Below are positions 18,693 through 26,831 of a stretch of 64,000 nt of DNA, piece by piece. A program made the translations under genes and the position numbers. The notes below the pieces were generated by a model that was given only the letters and a program-made list of their open reading frames with translations, was not told the DNA's origin and did not search any database. The stretch comes from Ruminococcus sp. (GTDB taxonomy: Bacteria > Bacillota > Clostridia > Oscillospirales > Ruminococcaceae). The stretch is from positions 150,841 to 214,840 of the forward strand of contig JAFWSI010000070.1 of the NCBI GenBank assembly GCA_017519415.1. The letters run 5' to 3'. Numbering within the stretch: the first letter of the stretch is position 1; each line of letters begins with the position of its first letter.

Positions 18693-19274
18693 ATGCGGAC
18701 AGCTAAAATTGAACGTATTACAAAGGAAACACAGATCAGTGTTTCCGTTGCACTCGACGGCAAGGGAAAGGCAGCTATCGATACAGGCATAGGCTTTTTT
18801 GACCATATGCTCATAGCTCTTTCCGTACACAGCGGGATCAGCATGACCGTCAAGGTCAAGGGCGATCTGCACGTTGACTGTCACCACACCATTGAGGACA
18901 CAGGTATCGCTCTCGGGCAGGCCCTGGGACAGGCTCTCGGCACAAAGTCGGGCATTGTCCGCTACGGAACGGCTTATATACCTATGGACGAGTCTCTTGC
19001 AATGGCAAGTTTAGACCTCAGCAACAGACCCTTCCTTGTATTCAACTGTGATTTCACAAATCAGAGCTGCGGCGAGTACGATCTCTGCATGACTGAGGAG
19101 TTTTTCCGCGCATTTGCTTTCAATTCGGGTATGACGCTGCATATAAACCTGCTTTACGGCAGCAATGACCACCACAAGGCAGAGGTTGTCTACAAGGCGG
19201 TGGCTCACGCTCTGAAAACAGCGGTTACCGAAAATAAGGACGGTTCCACTCTCTCCACGAAGGGAGTTCTCTGA
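18693..19274 (+). CDS. hisB: Imidazoleglycerol-phosphate dehydratase, monofunctional
   Basis: 193 residues. It contains the two metal-binding repeats typical of the family (FFDHMLIALSVHSG with DCHHTIEDTGIALGQALG, and a later NDHHKAEVVYKAVAHALK). No HAD phosphatase domain is fused, unlike enterobacterial HisB, so histidinol-phosphate must be dephosphorylated by another protein. The ATG at 18693 has an AAGGAGGAAG site; the upstream TTG is inside hisC. Confidence 0.97.
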   Translation: MRTAKIERITKETQISVSVALDGKGKAAIDTGIGFFDHMLIALSVHSGISMTVKVKGDLHVDCHHTIEDTGIALGQALGQALGTKSGIVRYGTAYIPMDESLAMASLDLSNRPFLVFNCDFTNQSCGEYDLCMTEEFFRAFAFNSGMTLHINLLYGSNDHHKAEVVYKAVAHALKTAVTENKDGSTLSTKGVL

Positions 19275-19876
19275 TGATCGCAATAATCGATTACGGCGCA
19301 GGAAATATATTCAGCGTCAAGAACGCTCTGGACTATCTCGGACTTGAAAGCAGGCTCGTCAGCGACAGGGAGTCGGTGAAGTCTGCCGATGCTGTTATAC
19401 TTCCGGGTGTAGGGGCATTTCCTGCAGCGATGAAAAAACTCGAAGCAACAGGACTTGTTGACACTATCAAGGAGGAAGCTGCAAGAAAGCCCTTCCTCGG
19501 TATCTGCCTTGGTATGCAGCTCATATTCGACAAGGGCTACGAGTTCGAGGAGTGCGACGGTCTGGGGCTTATCGGCGGCAGCGTCCGCAAAATGGAGGAG
19601 CCGGAGCTTATAATCCCTCACATGGGCTGGAACAAGCTTGAAAAGCTCAATGACTGTCCGCTGCTTGAAAATGTGGGCGATAACGAGTATGTTTACTTCG
19701 TTCACAGCTACAAGGCACACTGCGAGGATAAGGACATAGCCGCATACGTTGAGTACGGCGGAAGAGTGCCGGCGCTCGTATACGACGGAAAGTACGTCTA
19801 CGGAGCACAGTTCCACCCCGAAAAGAGCGGCGAAACAGGTCTGAAGATACTTCGCAGCTTCGGAGGACTTATATGA
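19274..19876 (+). CDS. hisH: Imidazole glycerol phosphate synthase, glutaminase subunit
   Basis: 200-residue class I glutamine amidotransferase that channels ammonia to HisF. The nucleophile motif is PFLGICLGMQLIF, with a late HPEKSG for His and Glu. It starts inside the hisB stop codon and overlaps the phosphatase gene by 4 bases, so translation is probably coupled. Confidence 0.97.
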   Translation: MIAIIDYGAGNIFSVKNALDYLGLESRLVSDRESVKSADAVILPGVGAFPAAMKKLEATGLVDTIKEEAARKPFLGICLGMQLIFDKGYEFEECDGLGLIGGSVRKMEEPELIIPHMGWNKLEKLNDCPLLENVGDNEYVYFVHSYKAHCEDKDIAAYVEYGGRVPALVYDGKYVYGAQFHPEKSGETGLKILRSFGGLI

Positions 19877-20568
19877 CATACAGGAGCCTGCTTTCATGCA
19901 CTTGTAATACAAGGGAGCTGGGCGGCATAAGAACGGCAGACGGAGGTCTTACAAATTGCGGCGTTTTCTGGCGCAGCGATGTGCCTGTGGCACCAACAGC
20001 CGAGGACATCGGGAAGCTCCGCGCTGCTCATATCACGACTATAATAGATATGCGCATGGAAGAGGAGCGTGACAGAAAGCCCTGCGGACTTGCTGATATT
20101 GAGGAATTTGAGTATCATCATTTCCCGATAACCGAGGGCAGCGGCGTTCCTGAAAGCCTTGAAGCAGTTCCTCTTTCATACATGACCATAGCGACGGCTG
20201 ATAGTATGCCAAAGGTGATGAAAACCATTGCAGAAGCCTCTGAGGGTGTTCTTTTCCACTGTACGGCAGGAAAAGACAGAACGGGAGTCGTGTCAGCTAT
20301 AATTCTTCTGCTCTGCGGCGCATCGCGTGATGATATCGTTGATAATTACGTCATCAGCCGTGAGTACAATCATAAGAATTTAGAGGCATTCCTCAGCGCA
20401 CACCCCGAGGTCGACAGGAATATCGTTCTTGCCAATCCAAAGAGCATGAACCGCTTTATTGATCTTTTCACGGAGCGTTTCGGCACTGTGGAAGGCTATT
20501 TTGAAGCCATAGGGCTCTCCGCGGAGTATATTGATATTATCAGAAACAAGCTTATGGAAGGCAGATGA
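19873..20568 (+). CDS. Cys-dependent protein-tyrosine-phosphatase-like enzyme in his operon
   Basis: 231 residues. The P-loop HCTAGKDRTG (nucleophile Cys130, Arg136) and an N-terminal NTRELGGIRTADGG segment place it in the Y_phosphatase3 (atypical tyrosine/serine or lipid phosphatase) family. DMRMEEERDRKP is the usual preceding loop. It overlaps hisH by 4 bases and is followed after one base by a PNPOx-fold gene, so it is an integral operon member. The operon lacks any HisN/HisB-N/PHP-type histidinol phosphatase, so a role in that step is a reasonable hypothesis; a role in protein or phosphoinositide-like dephosphorylation is the alternative. Family call firm, substrate unknown. Confidence 0.85.
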   Translation: MTYRSLLSCTCNTRELGGIRTADGGLTNCGVFWRSDVPVAPTAEDIGKLRAAHITTIIDMRMEEERDRKPCGLADIEEFEYHHFPITEGSGVPESLEAVPLSYMTIATADSMPKVMKTIAEASEGVLFHCTAGKDRTGVVSAIILLLCGASRDDIVDNYVISREYNHKNLEAFLSAHPEVDRNIVLANPKSMNRFIDLFTERFGTVEGYFEAIGLSAEYIDIIRNKLMEGR

Positions 20569-20569
20569 T

Positions 20570-21025
20570 ATGGTGCAGTTTTCGGAGAGATTGAAAATGT
20601 TCTTTTCGGATCTCGGGAAGGGTAGGAAAATGGTTCTTTCCACATCGGAGAACGGCAGGGTATCGTCGCGCATGATGAGCGTCGTTCAGATAAACGGAGC
20701 ATTTTACTTCCAGACGGACAGGGAACTGAGAAAGTATGGCCAGCTTATATCCAACAGCAATGTGGCACTGTGTATAGATAATATCCAGATAGAGGGTCAG
20801 TGCGAGGAGCTGGGACATCCTCTGGATAATACTGATTTTACGGAATCGTTCCGCGAGTGCTTCCGCGGCTCCTTTGACGCATATACGTCATTGAAGAATG
20901 AACGTCTGTTTATAGTGAGACCGACGTTCATAGAGCGCTGGATATACAGTGACGGTATCCCGTATATCGAAACATTTGATATAACAGCAGAGAAATACAG
21001 CTACGAGAGATACACAGGTATATAG
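20570..21025 (+). CDS. PNPOx-like FMN-binding split-barrel protein
   Basis: 151-residue protein with the split beta-barrel pattern of pyridoxamine-phosphate-oxidase-like proteins: KMVLSTSENGRVSSRMMSV as first strands, GAFYFQTDRELRKYGQL, then NVALCIDNIQIEGQCEELG. Such proteins bind flavin or heme, and the substrate here is unknown. I chose the ATG at 20570, one base after the phosphatase stop, because it gives the family N-terminus; the upstream non-ATG start would overlap the phosphatase. A link to histidine synthesis is suggested only by operon position. Confidence 0.8.
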   Translation: MVQFSERLKMFFSDLGKGRKMVLSTSENGRVSSRMMSVVQINGAFYFQTDRELRKYGQLISNSNVALCIDNIQIEGQCEELGHPLDNTDFTESFRECFRGSFDAYTSLKNERLFIVRPTFIERWIYSDGIPYIETFDITAEKYSYERYTGI

Positions 21026-21047
21026 ACTTTATTAAAGGAGATTTTTT

Positions 21048-21782
21048 ATGATAATTTTCCCTGCAATAGATATTAAGGACGGAAACTGCGTCAGACTTTT
21101 CAAGGGAGACTTTTCCACTGTTGAAAAGGTAGCTTCCGACTATCTTGAGACCGCAAGGAGTTTTGAGAAAGCAGGAGCCGAGTGGATACACATGGTAGAC
21201 CTTGACGGCGCCAAGGAAGGCAGACCGGTCAACACGAAGATATATACGGACGTCGCCGGAAAGACTAACCTAAAGGTAGAGCTGGGCGGCGGTATACGCA
21301 GCCTGAAAACTATCCGCGAATACCTTGAAATGGGTATCACGAGAGTTATACTCGGCTCCGTAGCACTGAAAGATCCCAAGCTTGTGTGTGACGCCGTTGA
21401 GAAGTTCGGCAGCGAGAAGATAGTTGTCGGGATAGACGCCATGAATGAAATGGTCGCTACCGAGGGCTGGCTGGAGAGCTCTGACGTACACTATATCGAT
21501 CTTGCAAACAAGATGATAGAGTCTGGCGTAAAGTACTTCATATTTACCGATATTTCCAAAGACGGAACTCTCTCGGGCGTTAACCGCGGTCAGCTGAAAA
21601 AGCTTGCAGACGCTACCGAAGACAGAGCCAGTATCGTTGCAAGCGGCGGAGTTCATACAATGGACGACATAATCGCCTGCAAGGAAATGGGACTTTACGG
21701 AACTATCTGCGGAAAGTCAATATACAAGGGCACATTGGACCTTAAAGAAGCAATTAAATATGCAAACAGGGAAGTGAAATAA
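21048..21782 (+). CDS. hisA: ProFAR isomerase (HisA)
   Basis: 244-residue beta/alpha barrel, Amadori isomerisation of ProFAR to PRFAR. It has [18 protein letters not shown] with the catalytic Asp, [24 protein letters not shown] and the C-terminal half motif '[16 protein letters not shown]'. The start has an AAAGGAG site. Next gene hisF begins in the stop codon. Confidence 0.97.
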   Translation: MIIFPAIDIKDGNCVRLFKGDFSTVEKVASDYLETARSFEKAGAEWIHMVDLDGAKEGRPVNTKIYTDVAGKTNLKVELGGGIRSLKTIREYLEMGITRVILGSVALKDPKLVCDAVEKFGSEKIVVGIDAMNEMVATEGWLESSDVHYIDLANKMIESGVKYFIFTDISKDGTLSGVNRGQLKKLADATEDRASIVASGGVHTMDDIIACKEMGLYGTICGKSIYKGTLDLKEAIKYANREVK

Positions 21783-22537
21783 TGCTTGCAAAGAGAATAA
21801 TCCCTTGCCTTGATGTAAGAAACGGCAAGGTCGTAAAGGGCGTAAATTTTGAGGGAGTACGCGACGTAGGCGATCCTGTTGAATGTGCGGAGGAGTACAA
21901 CAAACAGGGTGCCGACGAGATCGTATTCTACGATATAACAGCCTCATTCGAGGGCCGCGGAGTTTTTCTCGATGTAGTAAGAGATACAGCAAAAAAGGTT
22001 TTCGTACCGCTTACGGTCGGCGGCGGAATAAAGACTGTTGACGATATACGTGAGGCACTGAGAGCAGGAGCTGACAAGGTTTCCGTAAACTCACAGGCTG
22101 TGCAGAATCCACAGCTAATCAAGGACGGAGCCGATATTTTCGGAAGTCAGTGCATATGTGTCGGTATTGATGCAAAGAAGATAGCCGACAACAAGTGGAC
22201 GGTATATATAAACGGCGGACGCAAGGATATGGGCATAGACCTTATCGACTGGGTACACACCATTGAAAAACTGGGTGCAGGGGAGATATGCCTGAATTCA
22301 ATAGACGCTGACGGTACAAAGGAAGGCTTTGATATTCCGATGCTCAAGGCAGTATGCGACAACTGCTCCATACCTGTCATCGCCAGCGGCGGAGCAGGAA
22401 AGATAAATGACTTCTATGAGGTCTTTGAAAAAACTGGAGCAACTGCGGCTCTTGCGGCATCTCTTTTCCACTTCAGGGAGCTAACCGTCGGTCAGGTCAA
22501 GGATTACTGCCGCGGTAAGGGCGTAATTGTTCGCTGA
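21782..22537 (+). CDS. hisF: Imidazole glycerol phosphate synthase, cyclase subunit
   Basis: 251-residue beta/alpha barrel, partner of His[21 protein letters not shown] carries the catalytic Asp11-equivalent, [12 protein letters not shown] and VIASGGAG bind phosphate, and [13 protein letters not shown] holds the second Asp. Its stop overlaps the ATPase start by one base. Confidence 0.98.
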   Translation: MLAKRIIPCLDVRNGKVVKGVNFEGVRDVGDPVECAEEYNKQGADEIVFYDITASFEGRGVFLDVVRDTAKKVFVPLTVGGGIKTVDDIREALRAGADKVSVNSQAVQNPQLIKDGADIFGSQCICVGIDAKKIADNKWTVYINGGRKDMGIDLIDWVHTIEKLGAGEICLNSIDADGTKEGFDIPMLKAVCDNCSIPVIASGGAGKINDFYEVFEKTGATAALAASLFHFRELTVGQVKDYCRGKGVIVR

Positions 22538-23274
22538 TGGATTATATCAGGAGCGTAAAGCTTGAAAAGCTTACAGATGAGCTTGGATATGCAGCCGGTC
22601 TGTCGGCGGTGAAGAGTCTTGCGGAAATTGAGGAGCTTGAACTGTATAGTCCCGTGACTTATTTTGCAGGCGAAAACGGTACAGGTAAATCCACGCTGCT
22701 TGAAGCGATAGCCGTGAAGTACGGCTTCAATGCCGAGGGAGGCTCTCTGAATTATTCCTTTTCCACAAAGGAGACCCATTCGGAGCTTCACAGTGTGATC
22801 AGGCTTATCCGCGGGATTGAACGACCAAAAACAGGCTTTTTTCTCCGTGCGGAGAGCTTCTACAATGCCGCTTCATATATTGAAGAAGCTGACGGAGGAA
22901 GCGGAAAGCTGCTCGCTGCCTACGGCGGTATCTCACTGCATGAGCAGTCTCACGGAGAGAGCTTCTTTTCGCTGGTAATGAACCGTTTTACAGGAAAGGG
23001 ACTTTATATCCTTGACGAGCCCGAGGCGGCGCTCTCACCGTCGCGGCAGATGTCACTGCTGATACGGATAAAGGAGCTTGCTGAAGAGGGCAGCCAGTTC
23101 ATAATCGCCACACATTCGCCCATAGTGCTTGCCTATCCCGATTCCGTGATATATGAACTGACAGAAAATGGTATAGTCAGGACAGTATATGAGGATACGG
23201 AGACATACGGTGTAATGAAAGCATTTATGGACAGTCCGCAGCGAATGATTAAACATTTGTTTGAAAAGGAGTAA
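22537..23274 (+). CDS. AAA/ABC-type ATPase of unknown role
   Basis: 245 residues. Walker [17 protein letters not shown] (Lys51), a signature-like [13 protein letters not shown], and Walker [14 protein letters not shown] with the D-loop ALSPSRQM; a late [14 protein letters not shown] gives the H-loop. This is the COG3910-type soluble ATPase without membrane domain, related to OLD/RecF-like ATPases. It starts in the hisF stop and ends two bases before hisI. Its role in the his operon is unknown, and a hitch-hiking gene is plausible. Confidence 0.85.
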   Translation: MDYIRSVKLEKLTDELGYAAGLSAVKSLAEIEELELYSPVTYFAGENGTGKSTLLEAIAVKYGFNAEGGSLNYSFSTKETHSELHSVIRLIRGIERPKTGFFLRAESFYNAASYIEEADGGSGKLLAAYGGISLHEQSHGESFFSLVMNRFTGKGLYILDEPEAALSPSRQMSLLIRIKELAEEGSQFIIATHSPIVLAYPDSVIYELTENGIVRTVYEDTETYGVMKAFMDSPQRMIKHLFEKE

Positions 23275-23276
23275 CT

Positions 23277-23630
23277 ATGATAAAGATTGACATGAACGAC
23301 CTCGACAAATTCTTCGCAAAGGGAGAGCTTATCCCCGCGATATGCTACGAGGTCAATACGAAAACAGTTCTTATGCTTGCGTATATGAACAAGGAGAGCC
23401 TGAAAAAGACTTTGGAAACAGGCTATACATGGTTCTGGAGCCGTTCCCGTCAGGAGTACTGGAACAAAGGAGCCACATCGGGGCACTTACAGAAGGTAGT
23501 CTCGATATACGGAGACTGCGACAACGACACCCTGCTTGTGAATGTTGAGCAGACGGGAGTTGCCTGTCACACAGGCAGCTACAGCTGCTTTTTCAACGAA
23601 ATATATAATACCGAGGAGAATGAAGAATGA
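23277..23630 (+). CDS. hisI: Phosphoribosyl-AMP cyclohydrolase
   Basis: 117-residue zinc enzyme opening the adenine ring of [40 protein letters not shown] and the metal-binding [10 protein letters not shown] plus [12 protein letters not shown] are intact. Separate from hisE, overlapping it by 4 bp rather than being fused as in some bacteria. Confidence 0.97.
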   Translation: MIKIDMNDLDKFFAKGELIPAICYEVNTKTVLMLAYMNKESLKKTLETGYTWFWSRSRQEYWNKGATSGHLQKVVSIYGDCDNDTLLVNVEQTGVACHTGSYSCFFNEIYNTEENEE

Positions 23631-23965
23631 CAGTTTATCAGGAAATATTTGAAGTTATCAAGGAAAGAAAAAAGCAGTTCGAGAACGGAACTGCTGCTGA
23701 AAATTCTTATACCTGCTACCTTTTTGAAAAGGGCGTGGACAAGATATGCAAGAAGGTGGGCGAGGAAGCAACCGAGACTGTTATCGCTGCAAAGAACGGC
23801 GATAATGACGAGCTTATGAACGAGATCAACGATCTGCTTTACCATGTAATGGTGCTCTGCGCAAATCAGGGACTTGACTGGTCCGAGGTGGAGAGAGTTC
23901 TTGACGAGAGAAACGAAAAGATCGGAAATCTCAAGAAATTCCATGAGGTGGACAAGAATACATGA
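23627..23965 (+). CDS. hisE: Phosphoribosyl-ATP pyrophosphatase
   Basis: 112-residue all-alpha MazG-like NTP pyrophosphohydrolase, second step of histidine synthesis. It has [20 protein letters not shown] followed by the metal-binding [16 protein letters not shown] helix. Last gene of the operon, stopped by the hairpin that follows at once. Confidence 0.97.
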   Translation: MTVYQEIFEVIKERKKQFENGTAAENSYTCYLFEKGVDKICKKVGEEATETVIAAKNGDNDELMNEINDLLYHVMVLCANQGLDWSEVERVLDERNEKIGNLKKFHEVDKNT

Positions 23966-23968
23966 TAA

Positions 23969-24000
23969 AAACGCCTGAGGATCTTTTTCCTCAGGCGTTT
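23969..24000. terminator. Bidirectional terminator after the his operon
   Basis: Perfect 13-bp stem (23969-23981 with 23988-24000), T-rich loop and flanks, between hisE and the convergent SGNH hydrolase gene. Confidence 0.9.
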
Positions 24001-24002
24001 GC

Positions 24003-24938
24003 TTATCCTCCGAGCTGCTTTCTGAAATCTTTGGTATCAAGAAAATCGAAAAGTGCTGTCAGAATGTCTGTATAGCATGGTATATAGAGGTGGATACCGT
24101 CGCCCGAGGTGTAGTCCTCGCGGAGCTCGCGGTTTTCATCGCAGACCACGGAATAAACGTCGAAATACACCACCTGGGGAGAATCTATCTCCTTTACCAT
24201 TTTATCGAGAGCAGCATTGTATTCGCGGATAATATCGTTTCGGACTACCGTGCAGTATGAGCAGACGGGAGTTATAGCGGCCACAATGATATTGAGATCC
24301 GGGATTCGCTTCAGAAGCTCGTCGATTATCTCACGGTATCTTTTTACATAGGGCTCTGGGTAGTTCATGTTGACATCGTTCATACCCACAGAGATATACA
24401 GCAGCATCGGATGAACATAGTCTATGGCATCGACCATGCTCAGATCGCCGGTACCCATATTGAAGGTGAAATTATCCAGATTCCACAGTGAGACCGCTTC
24501 GCCTGTTATGCTGTGAATATCAGGAATAAAGCCGTATACATTGAAGCCCAGCGCCAGGGAATCTCCCGCTACTGCAAGACGTTCCTGATAGAAGGCGCTG
24601 TTTGCCGATGTTCCCACGCAAAGCTTTGGCGTACACACTTCAAAGCGCTGTACGGTAGTCGTCGTCGTTGAAGTTGTATATGTAGTAGTGGTAGTTGTGG
24701 CTGTGGTTGTCGTAACTGTTGTCGTTTCGGTCACGGCAGTTGTAAAGCTTTTCGAAGAGGCTCTGATCTCGTCCTGTACTATATCGGCTGTTATGCCGAC
24801 TGCCTTTGCCGCAAAGCGTACTGACCCTTTTTCAAGATTATCCGGTGACGCTGTGAGCGAAAAAGAAAGCAGCAGCAAAACAGGCAGCATCAGATACAGA
24901 GCCGGCCTCCTGAAAAGGGAAAAAAGCCTGTTTAACAT
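24003..24938 (-). CDS. Secreted SGNH/GDSL hydrolase with Thr-rich linker
   Basis: 311 residues. An N-terminal signal or anchor helix (about 13-30) is followed by a linker of about 35 residues made almost wholly of Thr, with Val, Ala and Ser (about 66-100), then an SGNH-hydrolase domain. The nucleophile is in AGDSLALG, block III is SVGMNDVN, and the Asp-His pair is in TSGDGIHLY. Such enzymes deacetylate wall or plant polysaccharides or act as lipases/esterases; the extracellular placement and Ruminococcus-style linker favour a carbohydrate or cell-wall esterase. Leu-rich helix without a clear cleavage site, so it may stay membrane-tethered. Own promoter at 25007-25035. Confidence 0.85.
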   Translation of the reverse strand: MLNRLFSLFRRPALYLMLPVLLLLSFSLTASPDNLEKGSVRFAAKAVGITADIVQDEIRASSKSFTTAVTETTTVTTTTATTTTTTYTTSTTTTTVQRFEVCTPKLCVGTSANSAFYQERLAVAGDSLALGFNVYGFIPDIHSITGEAVSLWNLDNFTFNMGTGDLSMVDAIDYVHPMLLYISVGMNDVNMNYPEPYVKRYREIIDELLKRIPDLNIIVAAITPVCSYCTVVRNDIIREYNAALDKMVKEIDSPQVVYFDVYSVVCDENRELREDYTSGDGIHLYIPCYTDILTALFDFLDTKDFRKQLGG

Positions 24939-25006
24939 AAAATAACACTTCCTGAGAGAATGCGGAAAACGATCCGCAGAAAAAAGCCATTAATGACACA
25001 GGTTAT

Positions 25007-25035
25007 ATTTTACCACATTTTTACCGAAAAGTAAA
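25007..25035 (-). promoter_or_regulatory. Promoter of SGNH hydrolase gene
   Basis: On the minus strand TTTACT (25035-25030), 17-bp spacer, TAAAAT (25012-25007). A small hairpin (TGCGGA..TCCGCA) lies in the leader. Confidence 0.6.
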
Positions 25036-25073
25036 GTCCACACTTTTTGTGCATAAAATTCACACATATTTTC

Positions 25074-25102
25074 TTGACAACGTGATGTGATAAGGGTATA
25101 AT
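25074..25102 (+). promoter_or_regulatory. Exact-consensus promoter of the beta-helix gene
   Basis: TTGACA (25074-25079), 17-bp spacer, TATAAT (25097-25102). It is divergent from the SGNH hydrolase promoter. Confidence 0.92.
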
Positions 25103-25140
25103 AAAATGTGCAATATCAATAAATATCAGGAGTGGAAAAT

Positions 25141-25806
25141 ATGAACAATGTCAGAATAAGCGATCTTTACGATCTTTCGCATACAGCTGCAAGGGATTAT
25201 CTCATGCAGTTCACATATCCCTGGGAAGCACTTAAGGGAATAAGCAGCTTTATAATCGAGCTCGGCACGTCCCTCAGTCCCGATGAGTATGATAACCCTT
25301 CCGAAAACGTATGGGTGCATAAGACTGCAACGGTATTTCCCACCGCATACCTGGGAGCTCCCTGTATCATTGGTGCGGGGACAGAGGTGCGTCATGGTGC
25401 CTTTATAAGAGGCAGCGCCCTTGTCGGTGAGAACTGCGTTGTGGGAAATTCAGTGGAGCTTAAGAACGTTATCCTTTTCGACAATGTGCAGACTCCTCAT
25501 TATAACTACGTGGGGGACAGTATTCTCGGCTATAAGTCCCATATGGGAGCAGGATCCATAACCTCCAACGTCAAGTCGGACAAGACCAATGTAGTTATAA
25601 AGTCGGAGGATGAACAGCTTGAAACAGGAATAAAAAAGATAGGTGCCATGCTGGGCGATCATGTAGAGGTCGGCTGCAACAGTGTGCTAAATCCGGGAAC
25701 CATAGTCGGGAGAAATTCCAATATATACCCGACCAGCTGCGTAAGGGGCGTAATACCCGAGAGCAGCATATACAAGACAGGCGGAGTTATTGTCAAAAAG
25801 TCCTGA
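25141..25806 (+). CDS. Left-handed beta-helix sugar-nucleotide-type acyltransferase
   Basis: 221-residue protein. Imperfect hexapeptide repeats run through VWVHKTATVFPTAYLGAPCI, IGAGTEVRHGAFIRGSALVG and the C-terminal 'VEVGCNSVLNPGTIVGRNSN'. The LbH domain resembles the C-terminal acetyltransferase half of GlmU, but no nucleotidyltransferase domain precedes it, so it is a stand-alone helix protein. I chose the ATG at 25141 (CAGGAG at 25127-25132); the GTG at 25132 sits on the binding site. Substrate unknown. Followed after 14 bp by a lipoprotein gene. Confidence 0.8.
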   Translation: MNNVRISDLYDLSHTAARDYLMQFTYPWEALKGISSFIIELGTSLSPDEYDNPSENVWVHKTATVFPTAYLGAPCIIGAGTEVRHGAFIRGSALVGENCVVGNSVELKNVILFDNVQTPHYNYVGDSILGYKSHMGAGSITSNVKSDKTNVVIKSEDEQLETGIKKIGAMLGDHVEVGCNSVLNPGTIVGRNSNIYPTSCVRGVIPESSIYKTGGVIVKKS

Positions 25807-25820
25807 GGAGGTAAGTAAAG

Positions 25821-26687
25821 ATGAAAAGAAAAGTTTTAGCTTCGCTGTTTGTTTCGGCAGCTTTTGCACTTACCGTAACAGCGGCGTGTACAGACAACAA
25901 TACAGACGATTATCTTTCGGAATTGGCAACCACCGAAGCTACAACGGAAACAACTGTCACAACAGAACCTACGACGCAGACTACCACAGAATCGAGGAAG
26001 TTTTTCCCGCAGCTTGAAAATACATATTCGGGTACTTATGAAGCAGAGCAGGGACTGACAGCCCTTGATCTATCCATATTCGACTGCAGCAAAAAGGGAA
26101 AGGTACAGGCTCTTTTCTCCTTCCATGAGGATCCGTCGAACAAGGGCGTTCCCACGGGAAGTTATCTTATGGAGGGCACTGTTGAAGAATATGACGGAAA
26201 AAACATTGTCACAGTTGATTTCAGGGGCGCTGACTGGAAGAAAAAGCCCGACACATACCATATAATCGAATTTACTGCGGAAATAGATATTGAAGCGGGA
26301 ACGGTCAGGTCAAAGGATTATAATATGAAGCTCAAAAAATCAGCGGGCTCAGACCTTAGCTTCCTCCTGAACGAGTATACGGGAATATACAGACCGGATA
26401 CCGGTGATAACCGCGTTGATCTTACTGTTGAGAGGTGCGGCGACCACGGCGATCTGTATGCTTTGTTTGAATATGAACCTGAAATGGGAAAGAAAGCAAG
26501 CTTTGAGACCATGGGACAGGTGACAAATATCGCTCCCGACGGACGTGTTACCGTAATCTTCAAGGGAGTTGAGTGGGTAAAGGAATCCGAGAGCAAGGTT
26601 TTTGTGGATTTTGAAGGAGTATTTTCAGCAGACGGTAAAAGCTTTACAGAGGACGGCGGACATAATATCCTTCTTACTGTGAAATAA
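25821..26687 (+). CDS. Lipoprotein with Thr-rich linker and two related domains
   Basis: 288 residues. A signal peptide ends at the lipobox-like TAAC (Cys23), followed by a Thr/Glu-rich linker (about 35-59) and two tandem domains of roughly 100 residues. Each opens with an ENTYSGTYEAE / NEYTGIYRPD pattern, then a hydrophobic LDLSIFDC / VDLTVERC strand and a V-x-V-x-F-x-G-x-x-W segment (DFRGADW, IFKGVEW), which shows an internal duplication. Function unknown; probably a surface beta-barrel or sandwich. It shares a transcript with the beta-helix gene and stops at a strong hairpin. Confidence 0.85.
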   Translation: MKRKVLASLFVSAAFALTVTAACTDNNTDDYLSELATTEATTETTVTTEPTTQTTTESRKFFPQLENTYSGTYEAEQGLTALDLSIFDCSKKGKVQALFSFHEDPSNKGVPTGSYLMEGTVEEYDGKNIVTVDFRGADWKKKPDTYHIIEFTAEIDIEAGTVRSKDYNMKLKKSAGSDLSFLLNEYTGIYRPDTGDNRVDLTVERCGDHGDLYALFEYEPEMGKKASFETMGQVTNIAPDGRVTVIFKGVEWVKESESKVFVDFEGVFSADGKSFTEDGGHNILLTVK

Positions 26688-26691
26688 CGAT

Positions 26692-26722
26692 AAAGCTGCC
26701 TTAAAGGCAGCTTTTTATATTT
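26692..26722 (+). terminator. Terminator after lipoprotein gene
   Basis: 10-bp stem AAAGCTGCCT/AGGCAGCTTT with a 3-base loop and a long T-rich tail. Confidence 0.9.
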
Positions 26723-26737
26723 TTTCTCAGTGAAAAC

Positions 26738-26766
26738 TTGTAAAATGAGTTGAAATATGCTATTAT
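26738..26766 (+). promoter_or_regulatory. Promoter of the helicase-murT-gatD operon
   Basis: TTGTAA (26738-26743), 17-bp spacer, TATTAT (26761-26766). It lies 65 bp before the helicase ATG. Confidence 0.65.
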
Positions 26767-26831
26767 AGAAATAAGTGACAGATACTTCTGAGATCTGTAT
26801 TTTATGCCGTAAGGGCAGAATGGAGGACAGT

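Noticed and set aside
24640-24740. Simple-sequence tract of ACY-type triplets (on the plus strand GTX)
   Set aside because: It encodes the Thr-rich linker of the SGNH hydrolase on the minus strand.
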